64,000 nt of DNA. It comes from AP-15 sp963732095. Its GTDB lineage: Bacteria; Pseudomonadota; Alphaproteobacteria; ATCC43930; CGMCC-115725. The position numbers and the translations under genes were made by a program. The notes beneath the pieces were generated by a model. It worked only from the letters and a program-made list of their open reading frames with translations. It was not told the DNA's origin and searched no databases. Positions 16,347 to 26,505 of the stretch are shown here, one piece after another; position 1 is the stretch's first letter; every line of letters begins with the position of its first letter. The stretch covers positions 124,001 through 188,000 of the forward strand of contig CAVSZA010000072.1 in assembly GCA_963732095.1 (NCBI GenBank), given 5' to 3'.

Positions 16347-17000
16347 ATGTCCAAGCTCGAAATGCTGAGTCCAGAGAACCATGCGATCGCCCTGGTCGAT
16401 TATCAGCCGGCGATGTACCAGGGCGTGCAATCGCACGATCGTCTGGTGACCTTTAACAATGTCCAGGTACTGGCCAAGACCGCCAAGCTCTTCGGCGTCC
16501 CGACGATCATCACATCGGTAGCGCAGGATACGTTTTCCGGACCGTTCATGCCGGAGATCACCAGCCTGTTCCCAGAGCATACCGTCATCGACCGCACGTC
16601 GATGAATGCCTGGCTCGACGCGAAATTTCGCGAAGCCGTCTATTCGTCCGGTCGAAAGAAGATCGCTCTCGCCGGCCTGTGGACCGAGGCCTGCGTGATG
16701 TTTGCGGGGCTCGAACTCCTAAAGGAAAGCTTCGAGGTCTATGTCCCGGCAGACGCCTGCGCCGACGTCTCGCCCGAAGCACATCAGCGTGCAATGGATC
16801 GGCTTGTCCAAGCCGGCGCAGTGCCCATCACGTCGCTGCAATATGTCTTCGAGCTGCAGCAGGATTGGGCGCGCTCCGAGACTTACGAAGGCGTTATGGA
16901 CATCCTGAAGGCGCACTCGCCTTACGGTATCCAGGTGCGGTTCTCCAAATGGGCACTGGGCGAACACGCCTCGGAGGCCGGTCCGGCGCCCAGACGCTAA
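16347..17000 (+). CDS. Isochorismatase-fold cysteine hydrolase
   Basis: A 217-residue protein with the cysteine hydrolase triad: Asp in AIALVDYQPAMY, Lys in the SGRKKIALAGLW stretch and the nucleophile Cys in LAGLWTEACVMFAGLELLKE. It resembles YcaC/nicotinamidase-like hydrolases rather than true isochorismatase, and lacks an aryl carrier domain. GAGGAG at 16335-16340 fixes the ATG at 16347. Divergent LysR control is likely. The amidohydrolase following about 100 bases downstream may be co-regulated in degrading an amide-containing substrate; this is inference. Confidence 0.88.
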   Translation: MSKLEMLSPENHAIALVDYQPAMYQGVQSHDRLVTFNNVQVLAKTAKLFGVPTIITSVAQDTFSGPFMPEITSLFPEHTVIDRTSMNAWLDAKFREAVYSSGRKKIALAGLWTEACVMFAGLELLKESFEVYVPADACADVSPEAHQRAMDRLVQAGAVPITSLQYVFELQQDWARSETYEGVMDILKAHSPYGIQVRFSKWALGEHASEAGPAPRR

Positions 17001-17102
17001 TCCGTTGGCCGGCCAGCTCTGCAGCTCTTGCTACGCGCGAACGGCAGGGCTGCAGATTGCACCAAAGCCGCGCGCGCTGACCATTCCACAGGGCGGCCGA
17101 TC

Positions 17103-18995
17103 ATGAACAGCTCAAACACGACACCCCACCTTATCCTCCATCGCGGCTTATTTACGACACTCGACCGCGCCAATCCGACAGCCACTGCCGTCGCGATCAC
17201 GGACGGGAAATTCTCCGCGGTGGGCCGCGACAATGACGTGATGAAGCTCGCCGGCAAACAGACCAAGGTTATCGACCTCAAGGGCCGGCGCGTGCTGCCG
17301 GGCCTGATCGACAACCATCTGCACATCATTCGCGGCGGGCTCAACTTCAATATGGAGCTGCGCTGGGACGGCGTGCGCTCGCTCGCCGATGCGATGGCGA
17401 TGCTGAAGCGCCAAGTGGCGGTCACGCCTCCGCCGCAATGGGTGCGGGTGGTGGGCGGCTTTACCGAGCACCAGTTCGACGAGAAGCGGTTGCCGACATT
17501 GGACGAGATCAACGCGGCGGCTCCCGATACGCCGGTTTTTCTCCTGCATCTCTACGATCGCGCGCTGCTAAACAAGGCGGCGTTGCGCGCCATCGGCTAC
17601 ACCGCGGAGACGCCGGTGCCGCCGGGCGGCGAAATGGTGCTCGACAGCTACGACAATCCGACCGGGCTGCTGCTGGCGAAACCGAATGCCGGTATTCTTT
17701 ACGCGACCCTCGCCCGCGGTCCGAAACTGCCATTCGACTATCAGGTTAACTCGACGCGGCATTTCATGCGGGAGCTGAACCGGCTCGGGGTGACCGGCGC
17801 GATCGACGCCGGCGGCGGCTTCCAGAACTACCCCGAGGATTACGCAGTCATCGAAAAGCTCGCTGCCGAGGGCCAGCTCACCGTCCGCATCGCGTACAAT
17901 TTGTTCACGCAGAAACCCAAGAGCGAGAAGGACGATTTCCTCAACTGGACGAAGAGCTCGAAATATCAGCAAGGCTCGGATTACTTCCGCCACAACGGCG
18001 GCGGCGAGATGCTGGTCTTCTCCGCTGCCGATTTCGAGGATTTCCGCCAGCCCCGCCCCGACATGCCGGCGGAAATGGAGGGAGAGCTCGAAGAGGTGGT
18101 GCGCATCCTTGCCACGAATAATTGGCCGTGGCGGCTGCACGCAACCTACGACGAGACGATCTCGCGCGCGCTGGACGCGTTCGAGCGGGTCAACCAGGAT
18201 ATTCCGATCACCAGCCTGCACTGGTTCTTTGACCATGCCGAGACGATTTCGGACCGGTCGATCGGCCGCATCGCCGCACTCGGCGGCGGCATCGCCGTGC
18301 AGCACCGCATGGCCTATCAGGGCGAATATTTTGTCGAGCGCTACGGCATCGGTTCAGCCGAAGCCACACCCCCAATTGCCCGGATGTTGGAGGCGGGGAT
18401 CCCGGTCTCGGCCGGCACCGACGCTACCCGCGTTGCCTCCTACAATCCCTGGGTCTCACTGTCATGGCTCGTCACCGGCAAGACGGTGGGTGGCCTGCGG
18501 CTTTACCCGGCCCGCAACCGCCTCGACCGCGAGACGGCGCTCAGGATGTGGACCGAAAACGTCACCTGGTTCTCGAACGAAGAAGGCAAAAAGGGCCGGA
18601 TCGAGGTCGGCCAGTTCGCCGACCTCGTCGTCCCCGACCGCGACTACTTCGCCTGTTCCGAAGATGAGATCGCCGACATTGCTGCCCAGCTGACCATCGT
18701 CGGCGGCAAGGTGGTCTATGGCGCTGGTGAATTCGCGTCCTTCGACGAGACGGCGCCCCCGCCCGCGATGCCGGACTGGTCGCCGGTTCGGCGCTTTGGC
18801 GGCTATGCCGCCTGGGGCGATCGCAGCCGTTCCGGAGAGGCCGCGGCACGAGCCTCGCTTGCCGCAGCTTGCGGCTGCGCGAACCATTGCGGCATCCACG
18901 GCCACGAACACGCGGCTGCACGGTCGGCACGTCTGCCAGTCAGCGATGTGAGATCCTTCTGGGGCGCGCTCGGTTGCAGCTGCTTCGCATTTTGA
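17103..18995 (+). CDS. YtcJ-like amidohydrolase (amidohydrolase 3 family)
   Basis: The 630-residue protein has a short beta-sandwich start (TAVAITDGKFSAVGRDNDVM), the metal motif PGLIDNHLHIIRG, a long insert, TSLHWFFDHAETIS, IPVSAGTDATRVASYNPWVS with the Asp ligand, and GRIEVGQFADLVVPDRDYFA, where the beta-sandwich closes. YtcJ/NfdA relatives hydrolyse N-substituted formamides and similar bonds. The extended Cys-containing C-terminus (AAACGCANHCGIHGH, then SFWGALGCSCFAF) is a recognised feature of one branch of this family, so the protein appears complete. ATG 17103 gives the normal N-terminus. Confidence 0.88.
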   Translation: MNSSNTTPHLILHRGLFTTLDRANPTATAVAITDGKFSAVGRDNDVMKLAGKQTKVIDLKGRRVLPGLIDNHLHIIRGGLNFNMELRWDGVRSLADAMAMLKRQVAVTPPPQWVRVVGGFTEHQFDEKRLPTLDEINAAAPDTPVFLLHLYDRALLNKAALRAIGYTAETPVPPGGEMVLDSYDNPTGLLLAKPNAGILYATLARGPKLPFDYQVNSTRHFMRELNRLGVTGAIDAGGGFQNYPEDYAVIEKLAAEGQLTVRIAYNLFTQKPKSEKDDFLNWTKSSKYQQGSDYFRHNGGGEMLVFSAADFEDFRQPRPDMPAEMEGELEEVVRILATNNWPWRLHATYDETISRALDAFERVNQDIPITSLHWFFDHAETISDRSIGRIAALGGGIAVQHRMAYQGEYFVERYGIGSAEATPPIARMLEAGIPVSAGTDATRVASYNPWVSLSWLVTGKTVGGLRLYPARNRLDRETALRMWTENVTWFSNEEGKKGRIEVGQFADLVVPDRDYFACSEDEIADIAAQLTIVGGKVVYGAGEFASFDETAPPPAMPDWSPVRRFGGYAAWGDRSRSGEAAARASLAAACGCANHCGIHGHEHAAARSARLPVSDVRSFWGALGCSCFAF

Positions 18996-19013
18996 CTTGA
19001 GCTGCTGGGCATT

Positions 19014-20645
19014 ATGAGGCGAGCGACGCAGATGCAAACGTCGCTCTCCGCCACGACCGATGTGCAGGGTTCGGCGTGGAGCCCGTTCCGCCACACAATT
19101 TTTACCGTGCTCTGGGCGGCGACGGTTCTCTCCAATATCGGCAGCTGGATGCAGAACGCGGCGGCGGGCTGGCTGATGACCAGCCTCAGCCCGGAGCCAT
19201 TCAAAGTGGCCCTCGTCCAGGCGGCCACGACGTTGCCTATGTTCCTGTTCAGTCTCCCTGCTGGAGCATTGGCCGACATCGTCGACCGCCGCCGCGTTCT
19301 TATCGTGGTGCAGATCGCGGCGGTAGTAATCGCCGCCCTGTTCGCGACCTTCGTATGGCTGGACTGGGTGACGCCGAACTGGCTGCTGACTTTTATTTTC
19401 CTGTCGGGGATTGCTACGGTTCTGGCGATGCCGGCGTGGCAAGCCATCGTGCCGCAGCTGGTACCGAAGGAAGAGCTCCGTTCTGCAGTCGCGCTCAATG
19501 GCGTGGGCTTTAATATCAGCCGTGCCATCGGTCCCGCATTGGCCGGTCTGGGGATCGGCACACTCGGAATGGGCGCGCCCTATTGGATCAATGCCCTGAG
19601 CACGTTCGCCGTCATCGGCGCGCTGATCTGGTGGCGCCGTCCCGAGCCGATCGCACAATCCCTACCCGCCGAGCGCTTCGTGAACGCTATTCGCAGCGGT
19701 TTGCGCTACGCTCGCTATAATCCAGATCTGCGCGCGACGCTGGTCCGGTCTGCTGGTTTCTTCCCGTTCGCGAGCGTCTATTGGGCCCTTTTGCCGCTGC
19801 TCGTGCGCGCACAGAATCGCGGGCGGCCCGGAGATTTACGGCCTACTCCTCGGCGCGATCGGCGCCGGCGCGGTCTGCGGTGCATTCGCATTGCCGGCAG
19901 TGGCTCGGCTGGGCGCCGATCGGGTCGTGGCGGGGGCAACGCTCGGGACCGCGCTTGCGCTCGCCGTCTTCGCCTTCGCTCGTGAGCCCGCAACGGCGCT
20001 GATCGCGTGTTTCCTCGCTGGAATTTGCTGGGTTGCCGCGATCGCCACGTTGAACGTATCGGCCCAGTTCGCGCTGCCGGGCTGGGTCCGAGGGCGCGGG
20101 ATGGCGATGTTCGCAACCGTGCAGTTCGCGGGCTTGGCCGTCGGCAGCATCGTCTGGGGACAGGCCGCGCAGGGGATCGGGCTCTCGGCCGTTCACATCA
20201 TCGCGGCTATCGCGTTGGTCGTCTCGGTCCCACTGTTCCGGCGCTGGAGGCTTCAGACCGCCGCCGGTCTCGATCTTGCGCCGTCATGCATTGGCCAGCG
20301 CCGGTGCTCTCGGATGATATCGAACCCGACCGAGGTCCGGTGCTGGTCACTGTCGAATACGTCGTCGCCGCAGTTGATCGCGCGGCATTTCTCGCGGCGA
20401 TGGCGAAGCTCGCGGGCGAGCGGCGGCGCGACGGCGCCTATGATTGGGGCATCTACGAAGACGCCTCCAAAGAGGGAGTCTTCGTAGAGACGTTTCACGT
20501 CAATTCCTGGCTCGAGCACATGCGTCAGCATCAACGCGTGACCAATGCCGATCGCGTGCTGCAGGACGCTGTACATCGTTTCCAAGCGGAAGGACCGCCG
20601 GCGGTCAGGCATTTGATAGCGGCACAAGGGAGCGCAAACGGATGA
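19014..20645 (+). pseudogene. MFS_3 (EntS-like) exporter with two compensating frameshifts
   Basis: The first frame gives the N-terminal membrane half (HTIFTVLWAATVLSNIGSWM, LPAGALADIVDRRRVLIVV). An extra base in the run at 19814-19816 shifts it, and the protein continues in the next frame as GGPEIYGLLLGAIGAGAVCG to GLDLAPS. Loss of one base after 20285 then restores the first frame as MHWPAPVLSDDIEPDRGPVL. The soluble tail (VTVEYVVAAVDRAAFLAAMA, YDWGIYEDASKEGVFVETFH) is normal for this family. So the gene is full length apart from one insertion and one deletion. ATG 19032 is an alternative start. DoxX follows by an ATGA overlap. Confidence 0.85.
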
Positions 20646-21019
20646 TCGGATATGGGTTGCTGATTGCCCGGTTTTGTCTCGCGGCAGTGTTTCTCTATAG
20701 CGGCGTGGACAAGCTAACGCATTGGCGGGCGAGCATTGAGGAGGTCCAAGGCGACGGACTGCCGTGGCCCGCGGCTTTCGCGGCCGCCACCGTCTTTACC
20801 CAGCTCGTCGGCGGGTGCCTTGTCGCCACCGGATTCTTCGCATGGCTGGGCGCGCTGTTGCTGGCCGGGTTTACGGTCGCGGCTACATTGGTCGGGCATC
20901 GCTTCTGGCTCCGCCGCGGAAGCGAGTTCGCGCACGAACTGACGACCAGCCTGGAGCATGTGGCGATCGTCGGCGGGCTGGTCTTGCTTTGCCTCCTCGA
21001 TCTCACGGCCAGTGGCTAG
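20642..21019 (+). CDS. DoxX-family membrane protein
   Basis: The 125-residue protein has four predicted membrane helices: LLIARFCLAAVFLYSGVDKL, FAAATVFTQLVGGCLVATGF, ALLLAGFTVAATLVGHRFW and EHVAIVGGLVLLCLLDL. FLYSGVDKLTHW is the typical DoxX N-terminal signature. The family is membrane-bound and associated with redox or detoxification systems without a firm reaction. Its ATG overlaps the stop of the MFS_3 frame (ATGA at 20642-20645), so it was probably coupled to that gene. It is the only member of this four-gene run without a frameshift. Confidence 0.87.
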   Translation: MIGYGLLIARFCLAAVFLYSGVDKLTHWRASIEEVQGDGLPWPAAFAAATVFTQLVGGCLVATGFFAWLGALLLAGFTVAATLVGHRFWLRRGSEFAHELTTSLEHVAIVGGLVLLCLLDLTASG

Positions 21020-21036
21020 AGGACCGGCAATGAGCG

Positions 21037-22678
21037 ATGCGGGCCCCCGCCGCAAACGCTGCGCAGACTGTAGCCGCTCATCCACCGCTCTCGGTTGCGA
21101 TCACGACGATCGGCGTGATCGCGGTCGCGATGGTCGGTTCGACGATCTCTTCACAGCTGGTCGATCTCGATATTGCCGACATTGGCGGCGGTTTTTCAGT
21201 CTCGGCCGACGACGCGTCTTGGATCGCCTCCGTCGCGACGATGGCGGAGGTCGTGAGCATACCGATCGCGGCGATCCTGGTGCGGGCTCTGTCGCTGCGG
21301 CGGGTAGCCGTATACAGCGCCTCGCTTTACGTAGTCTGCGCCTGCCTGAGCCTCCTGGTCTCGGGAGAAGATAGGCTGATCGTGCTGCGCGCCATGCAAA
21401 GCTATTGCAGCGGCACGATGTCGGTCCTGATGTTCGTCTCGGTCGTGGCGACATTGCCGCCCGGCTTTGCACGCAATATCGGGCTCGCCCTCTTCGCCTT
21501 CGCTTCGACCGCGCCGACCGCGCTCAATGCCTCGGCCGGCGCCTTTGTCACCGAACGCTGGGGCTGGCAGGGTCTATATTATTTCGACATCACTTGGGGT
21601 CTGACATTCCTGGTGCTGGCTTGGCGCTTTCTTCGCCCGGCGCCGCGAGCGATGCGCTTGTCGGAGATCGACTGGCTCGGCTATGTCATCCTTGCCGTCG
21701 GGCTCGCCGCCTTGATTATGTTCATGAAGCAAGGCGACCGGTTCTTCTGGCTCGACAATCCCATCATCCGACACGCCGGACTGCTTGCCGCTATTGCCAT
21801 TCCGTTGGCGCTCGTGCTGTTCTTGGTAAGGCAGCGACCGCTGCTCGACCTAGGTCTGATGGCGACGCCGACCTTTGGCTGGGCGATCGTGATCGCGACA
21901 TTTTACCGTTTCGGTCTCGTCATGACGGCGTTTGTCGTGCCGCAGGCGCTGACTCGTCTTCAGGGCTTCCGGATAGAGCAGATCGCAGATGCCAACATTT
22001 GGACGTTCTGGGCTCAATGCGTCAGCTTTCCGCTGGCCTGGCTCTGGGCGTCACGCGGCGACCCCCGCCAGCCCTTGTCTCTCGGGCTCGCTCTTTTCGC
22101 GGCCGGGGCGTTCGTCTGCACGTATCTGACGCCGCAATGGCAGGCGGGCGACTTCCGCCTGGCATTGATTTTGGTGGGTTTCGGGCAGGGCCTGTTCCTG
22201 GTGCCGACACTGTTCTACGCGACGCGCGACGTGAGGCCGGAACAAGGGCCCACTGCGGCGGCGCTGTTCAACCTCAGCCGGGTCGTCGGACAAACCTTCG
22301 GCATCGGTGTCGTCAGCGCGCTGCTCAGGTATCGCGAGGATTTCCATTCCGCCGTATTGGTGGAAAGCGTCAACAACACCAACTCCGCGGTCGCCGAACG
22401 CTTTAATGGTCTCGTGGCGAGCTTTCTGGCCGACGCACGGCGACCCGGCGCTCGCGACCAGGCAGGCGTGGGCGTCGTTGTCGGCCATGCTCTCCAATCA
22501 GGCCTATGTGCTGGCGTTCGCCGATGCGTTCGTCATCGTCGCTGCCGTACTGTGCGTGTCGGCGCTGCTCGTGCTGATGCTGCCACCCTTGCACGCGACG
22601 GTGACTAGAGCAGATGCCGCAATGGCGACAGCGCCTCCGGTGATCAGAGCGGCAACTCCAGCAGGGAACGAGAGATGA
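21037..22678 (+). pseudogene. EmrB/DHA2-type MFS drug transporter, frameshifted near 3' end
   Basis: About 465 residues read cleanly as a 14-helix DHA2 transporter (GVIAVAMVGSTISSQLVDLD, SASLYVVCACLSLLVSGEDR, GFGQGLFLVPTLFYATRDVR, AALFNLSRVVGQTFGIGVVS). One extra base at about 22435-22441 then sends the frame out. The correct ending lies in the next frame: GDPALATRQAWASLSAMLSN, YVLAFADAFVIVAAVLCVSA, ending GNER at 22678. Only that corrected end overlaps the next gene's ATG (ATGA at 22675-22678), which confirms the ancestral frame. As written, the last helix is lost, so transport is doubtful. Confidence 0.85.
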
Positions 22679-23878
22679 AGGCGGGTTTGAAGCGCATTGC
22701 AGTGGCGCTCGCGCTTATCGTCGTGCTGGTTCCGGCCGGCTATTATCTTTGGCGCTGGTACGATCGTTCGCGCGATGTCCAGGCCACCAACGACGCTTAC
22801 GTCCGCGGCGAAATCACGGATCTCAGCTCGCGCGTGAGCGGCTACGCGGTGGATGTGCTGTTTGATGACGGCATGCCCGTCAAGGCAACAGACGTCGTGG
22901 TGGGGATCGACCCGCGCGATTTCCGGATGGGGGTCGAAACGGCTCAGGCAGCCCTTGATCAGGCCAAGGCCGATTTGGCTGCAGTAGTCGCCAGCCGTGA
23001 ACTGGGAAAATCGAAGGTCGCCGTAGCGGAAGCGGCTCTGCGCTCTGCGGAGGCGCAATCAAAGAATTCGGATACCACTTTGACGCGTGCAGCTATTCTG
23101 GCCAAGGACAAATTCGGAACCCAGGCCGCACTCGACGACGCCCAGGCGGCAGAGGTGAAGGCCCATTCGGAGGTCGATCAGGCGACCGCCAACCTCGCTT
23201 ACGAGAACCAGCAGCTTGTCGTGATCGACGCGAATGTCGGCGTAGCGAAGGCGAAGGTCGGCTCGGCCGAAGCGGCTTTGCTCTCGGCCAAGTTTGCGCT
23301 TGCAGATACCGCGGTGTGGGCACCGATCGACGGCATCGTCGCCAACCGTAAGACGCGCGTCGGCGAATATGTCGCCGCCGGCACGCACATGCTCTCGATC
23401 GTTCCGATTAACGATCTCTGGGTGGAGGCCAATTACCGCGAGACCCAGGTCGGCCGCATGAAGGAGGGCGATCCGGTGCGCATCGACGTCGATACTTATC
23501 CCGGCCGGCCGATCTGCGGCTATATCGAAGCGATCTTGCCGGCGGCGGGGTCGGAATTTGCGCTTGATCCCACCGGACAACGCCACGGGCAACTTCACCA
23601 AGATCGTGCGCCGCTTCACCGTGCGCATGCGGTTCAATGCCCGCGACGCCAACGCTGCTCTCGCTCGTCCCGGCATGTCGGTGGAAACGGCTGTCGCGGT
23701 CTCCACACCCGACAACGCCTCCCCGACCGAACGAGGCAGCCGGGTCGGCTGCTCGTTCGACCCGTCGAAAGATATGGTCGAACGGACGCTCACCAAGCTA
23801 CCGGAGCATCCTGGATTGGGCCGCGCTCGCCCTCAAGGCCCCTCCGGCACACAGGTTCCTGCACCCCCGGTACGCTAG
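22675..23878 (+). pseudogene. EmrA/HlyD-type membrane fusion protein, frameshifted
   Basis: The N-terminus has one membrane helix (RIAVALALIVVLVPAGYYLW), then a lipoyl/barrel half (VRGEITDLSSRVSGYAVDVL), a long coiled-coil hairpin, and the returning lipoyl half (DTAVWAPIDGIVANRKTRVG). At about 23563 one extra T shifts the frame; the proper continuation in the next frame is IPPDNATGNFTKIVRRFTVR and LARPGMSVETAVAVST. As written the beta-barrel is lost and replaced by unrelated sequence to 24030. With EmrB it would form the inner-membrane half of a tripartite efflux pump. Confidence 0.83.
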
Positions 23879-24345
23879 CTCTTCGCGATAGTGTTAAGCA
23901 ACGGATACCCGCAACGGTAGTGACTTACTCAGACGCCGAGTTTGACGCGCCGCTGGCAAGATCCATCGATGAGATTTTACCGAGCCTCGACCGTAAAGGT
24001 TTGACGCCGGGCTGCACGAGACCCGGCTAACGCGTCCTGAGGCTCATCCGGCGACGAGATGACGTCTGCGACCTTCAACAAACAAGGCTATCGCGTAATT
24101 CGTTGATGGGCCGTCCCCGTCCTCAGGGCCCCTCGGGCACAGAGATTCCGGCAGCGCCGGACACTAGCGCCTTCGGCTCTGGGGTCGATAGCGGTCGTCA
24201 AACCAACACGGGGCATCCGCTTGAGCGTTAGACTTCGCCTGCTCGGAAGCTTCGAAGTTGCATCGACCGGCTCCGCGCCCACATAAGAACGTATCAGAAA
24301 CATCGTCGTCGGTGATGTCGCCCCTACTTCGCTATTCGCTGCTAA
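23879..24345. other. Gap after the efflux operon, no supportable gene
   Basis: No convincing coding frame was found. About 55 bases at 23829-23885 resemble 24112-24170 (both contain a GGCCCCTC(C/G)GGCACA core), suggesting an old degenerate duplication. This may also mean that the extreme 3' end of the emrA frame is not native. Confidence 0.35.
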
Positions 24346-24479
24346 TTCCCTGCCAAGACCCGCGGCAGGGAAAGAAGCTTCCCTGCTATGCGAGGGGAGA
24401 CATCTCGTAAGTGTTGATTTGTTTAGTTTATCCGCGGAATTGAGAATATTTTCCCGCGGTTTCCCTGTCGGCAGGGAAA
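24346..24479. repeat. Cluster of TTCCCTG/CAGGGAA palindromes
   Basis: TTCCCTGCC (24346-24354) pairs perfectly with GGCAGGGAA (24364-24372); TTTCCCTG (24460-24467) pairs with CAGGGAAA (24472-24479) around a TCGG loop. Further half sites (TTCCCTGC near 24378, TTTTCCCGCGG near 24449) lie between. The block is AT-richer than its surroundings. It ends about 65 bases before the dioxygenase start, so it could be a dispersed repeat or a leader structure. Confidence 0.6.
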
Positions 24480-24545
24480 AAATCGCAGCGTGGCTCTTCA
24501 TCCGCGGCTCCTGCTATCATGCCCGCGAGAGGAGAGGATCTGGGT

Positions 24546-25883
24546 ATGGGCGCCACTCGGAAATACGCCGTCATCGACCCCGCCACCGGCAAACTCGATC
24601 GCCGCATCTTCAGCGATGAGGCGGTCTATGACGACGAGATGGCGAAGATCTTCGGGCGCGCCTGGCTGATGATCGGGCATGAGAGCCTGGTGCCCGGGCC
24701 CGACGATTTCTTCTTGACCTACATGGGCGAAGACCCGGTCATCCTGACCCGCGACGGAGAGGGCCGGCTGCATGCGCTCCTCAACATGTGCCGCCACCGC
24801 GGCAACCGCGTGTGCCGCGTCGACGACGGCAACGCCAAGCGCTTCATGTGCACCTATCACGGCTGGACCTACCGCAACGACGGCGCCCTTGAATACGTCC
24901 CCGGCGAGACGGAGGCCTATTACGGCGCGCTCGACAGGCCGTCCCTCGGTCTGATCGAGGCCCGCGTCGAGACGTATGCGGGGATCGTCTTCGCGACTTG
25001 GGCCAAAGACGCCCCGAGCCTCGAGGCTTATCTGGGCGACGCGCGCTGGTATCTCGACACCGTGTTCAATCGGCGGGATGGCGGCATGCAGGCCCTAGGC
25101 CCGATGAAATGGCTCGAGCCGGTCAACTGGAAGCCACTGGTGGACAACTGTTCGGACAATTATCACGTCCCGACCAGCCATCTCTCCAGCGCCCGGGTCC
25201 AGACCCGCTATCTCGGCCGCCCGCGGCTGTCGCACGAGGACCAGTTCGCGAGCCCCACCAGGCACGCTTTTGTCAACGGGCACTCGCTCACCTTCCGCGA
25301 CGCGGATGACGGCGTCCCCCGCTTCGTGCACGGCATGTCGAGCGAGACGATGCGGCTCTTCCAGGAGTATCACGACGCAACCATGCCCGAGGTCGAGCGG
25401 CGGCTCGGCACATTGCGCGCTCGCCGGGTGCAGCTCGCCAACCACTCGATCTTCCCGAACGGGATTCTCGGCCTTCGACTGGCCCTTCCGCGCGGGCCGC
25501 TCAAGACCGAGTTCTGGCACTTCGTGCTGCTGGAACGCGATGCGCCGGAGGAGATCAAGCGCGCGATCCGTGTCGGGAGCCAAGCCAACAATGGCGCCGC
25601 CGGCATGTTCGAGCAGGACGACGTCGACAACTGGCGTCAGGTGACCGCCGCGAGTACCAGCCGCTTCGGGCGCCGTAACCCGCAGGATCTGTCGATGGGC
25701 CTGGGGCATGCGGGGCCGCATCCGGACTATCCGGGGCTCGTCTCCGAGCGCTACATCTCGGAGAACAACCAGCGCCTCTTCTATCGGCGCTGGGAAGAGT
25801 TCATGAACGCAGAGAGCTGGGCCGACATCCCGCTCGGCCCGATCACAGCCCCTTTCGACGGCACCGCGACGATGCGGGGCTAA
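24546..25883 (+). CDS. Ring-hydroxylating oxygenase, large (alpha) subunit
   Basis: The 445-residue protein has a Rieske domain (NMCRHRGNRVCRV and FMCTYHGWTYRNDG, near residues 85-125) and a catalytic domain with the iron motif DNCSDNYHVPTSHLSS, whose two His residues bind mononuclear iron together with a downstream Asp (probably in EQDDVDNW). Such subunits insert both atoms of O2 into aromatic substrates. AGGAG lies upstream of ATG 24546. The beta subunit follows. No ferredoxin or reductase gene adjoins, so electrons must come from elsewhere, perhaps the Rieske ferredoxin at 7.4 kb. Substrate unknown. Confidence 0.92.
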   Translation: MGATRKYAVIDPATGKLDRRIFSDEAVYDDEMAKIFGRAWLMIGHESLVPGPDDFFLTYMGEDPVILTRDGEGRLHALLNMCRHRGNRVCRVDDGNAKRFMCTYHGWTYRNDGALEYVPGETEAYYGALDRPSLGLIEARVETYAGIVFATWAKDAPSLEAYLGDARWYLDTVFNRRDGGMQALGPMKWLEPVNWKPLVDNCSDNYHVPTSHLSSARVQTRYLGRPRLSHEDQFASPTRHAFVNGHSLTFRDADDGVPRFVHGMSSETMRLFQEYHDATMPEVERRLGTLRARRVQLANHSIFPNGILGLRLALPRGPLKTEFWHFVLLERDAPEEIKRAIRVGSQANNGAAGMFEQDDVDNWRQVTAASTSRFGRRNPQDLSMGLGHAGPHPDYPGLVSERYISENNQRLFYRRWEEFMNAESWADIPLGPITAPFDGTATMRG

Positions 25884-25921
25884 GCAGACATGCATAGACC
25901 CGTCCACGCATCAATTTTCTC

Positions 25922-25947
25922 CTCTCCCCCCGGAATTGGGGGGAGAG
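25922..25947. repeat. Perfect hairpin (family A repeat) between oxygenase subunits
   Basis: CTCTCCCCCC (25922-25931) pairs with GGGGGGAGAG (25938-25947) across GGAATT. It lies in the 83-base gap between the alpha and beta subunit genes and would either attenuate transcription or stabilise the upstream message. No T-run follows. Confidence 0.7.
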
Positions 25948-25966
25948 GGTAAGAAACGAGCGGACT

Positions 25967-26494
25967 GTGGCGCCCCCTTTAATGCTGACCCCGAAGCAGG
26001 CCCTGTGGCTCGAGCTGATGCAATTCTACATCCGCGAGGCGTGGCTGCTCGACGAGCGCAGACTCAAGGAATGGCTCGATCTCTTCACCGAGGATGTCCT
26101 CTACTTCATGCCGCGTCGCAAGAACGTCCCGCGCCGCGAGGTGCACCGCGAGCTGACGCCGCTGGGCGATCTGGCGATCCTCGAGGAGGACAAGCGCTAC
26201 CTCGAAATGCGGGTGGCCCGGCTCGACACCGGGATGGCCTGGGCCGAGGATCCCCCGTCGCGCACCCGTCACCTGATCGGCAATCTCGAAGCGGCGCCGC
26301 TGCAGAACGGGGAGGTGCATGCCAAGACCGCGTTTCTGGTGTACCGCTCGCACCTGGAAACGGATCATCAGCTCCTCTCCGGCTACCGCGAAGACCTGCT
26401 GCGCAAGGTGGAGGGCGCGTGGAAGGTGAAGAGGCGCACAATCGTGCTCGACGCCAACGTGCTCCTCGACAAAAATCTCAGTGTCTTCCTCTAG
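25967..26494 (+). CDS. Ring-hydroxylating oxygenase, small (beta) subunit
   Basis: The product (175 residues from GTG 25967, 170 from ATG 25982) has the cystatin-like beta-subunit fold: LWLELMQFYIREAWLLDERR, EWLDLFTEDVLYFMP, the PSRTRHLIGN motif, and VHAKTAFLVYRSHLETD with the C-terminal RRTIVLDANVLLDKNLSVFL. Beta subunits are structural partners of the alpha trimer. The start is uncertain because a hairpin repeat occupies the usual ribosome-binding position. The stop is only about a dozen bases from the end of a convergent tetR remnant. Confidence 0.9.
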   Translation: MAPPLMLTPKQALWLELMQFYIREAWLLDERRLKEWLDLFTEDVLYFMPRRKNVPRREVHRELTPLGDLAILEEDKRYLEMRVARLDTGMAWAEDPPSRTRHLIGNLEAAPLQNGEVHAKTAFLVYRSHLETDHQLLSGYREDLLRKVEGAWKVKRRTIVLDANVLLDKNLSVFL

Positions 26495-26505
26495 CTCTAG
26501 CCAAT

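Noticed and set aside
24088..24501. 137-codon minus-strand frame
   Set aside because: It translates the palindrome cluster and has no ribosome-binding site or motif.
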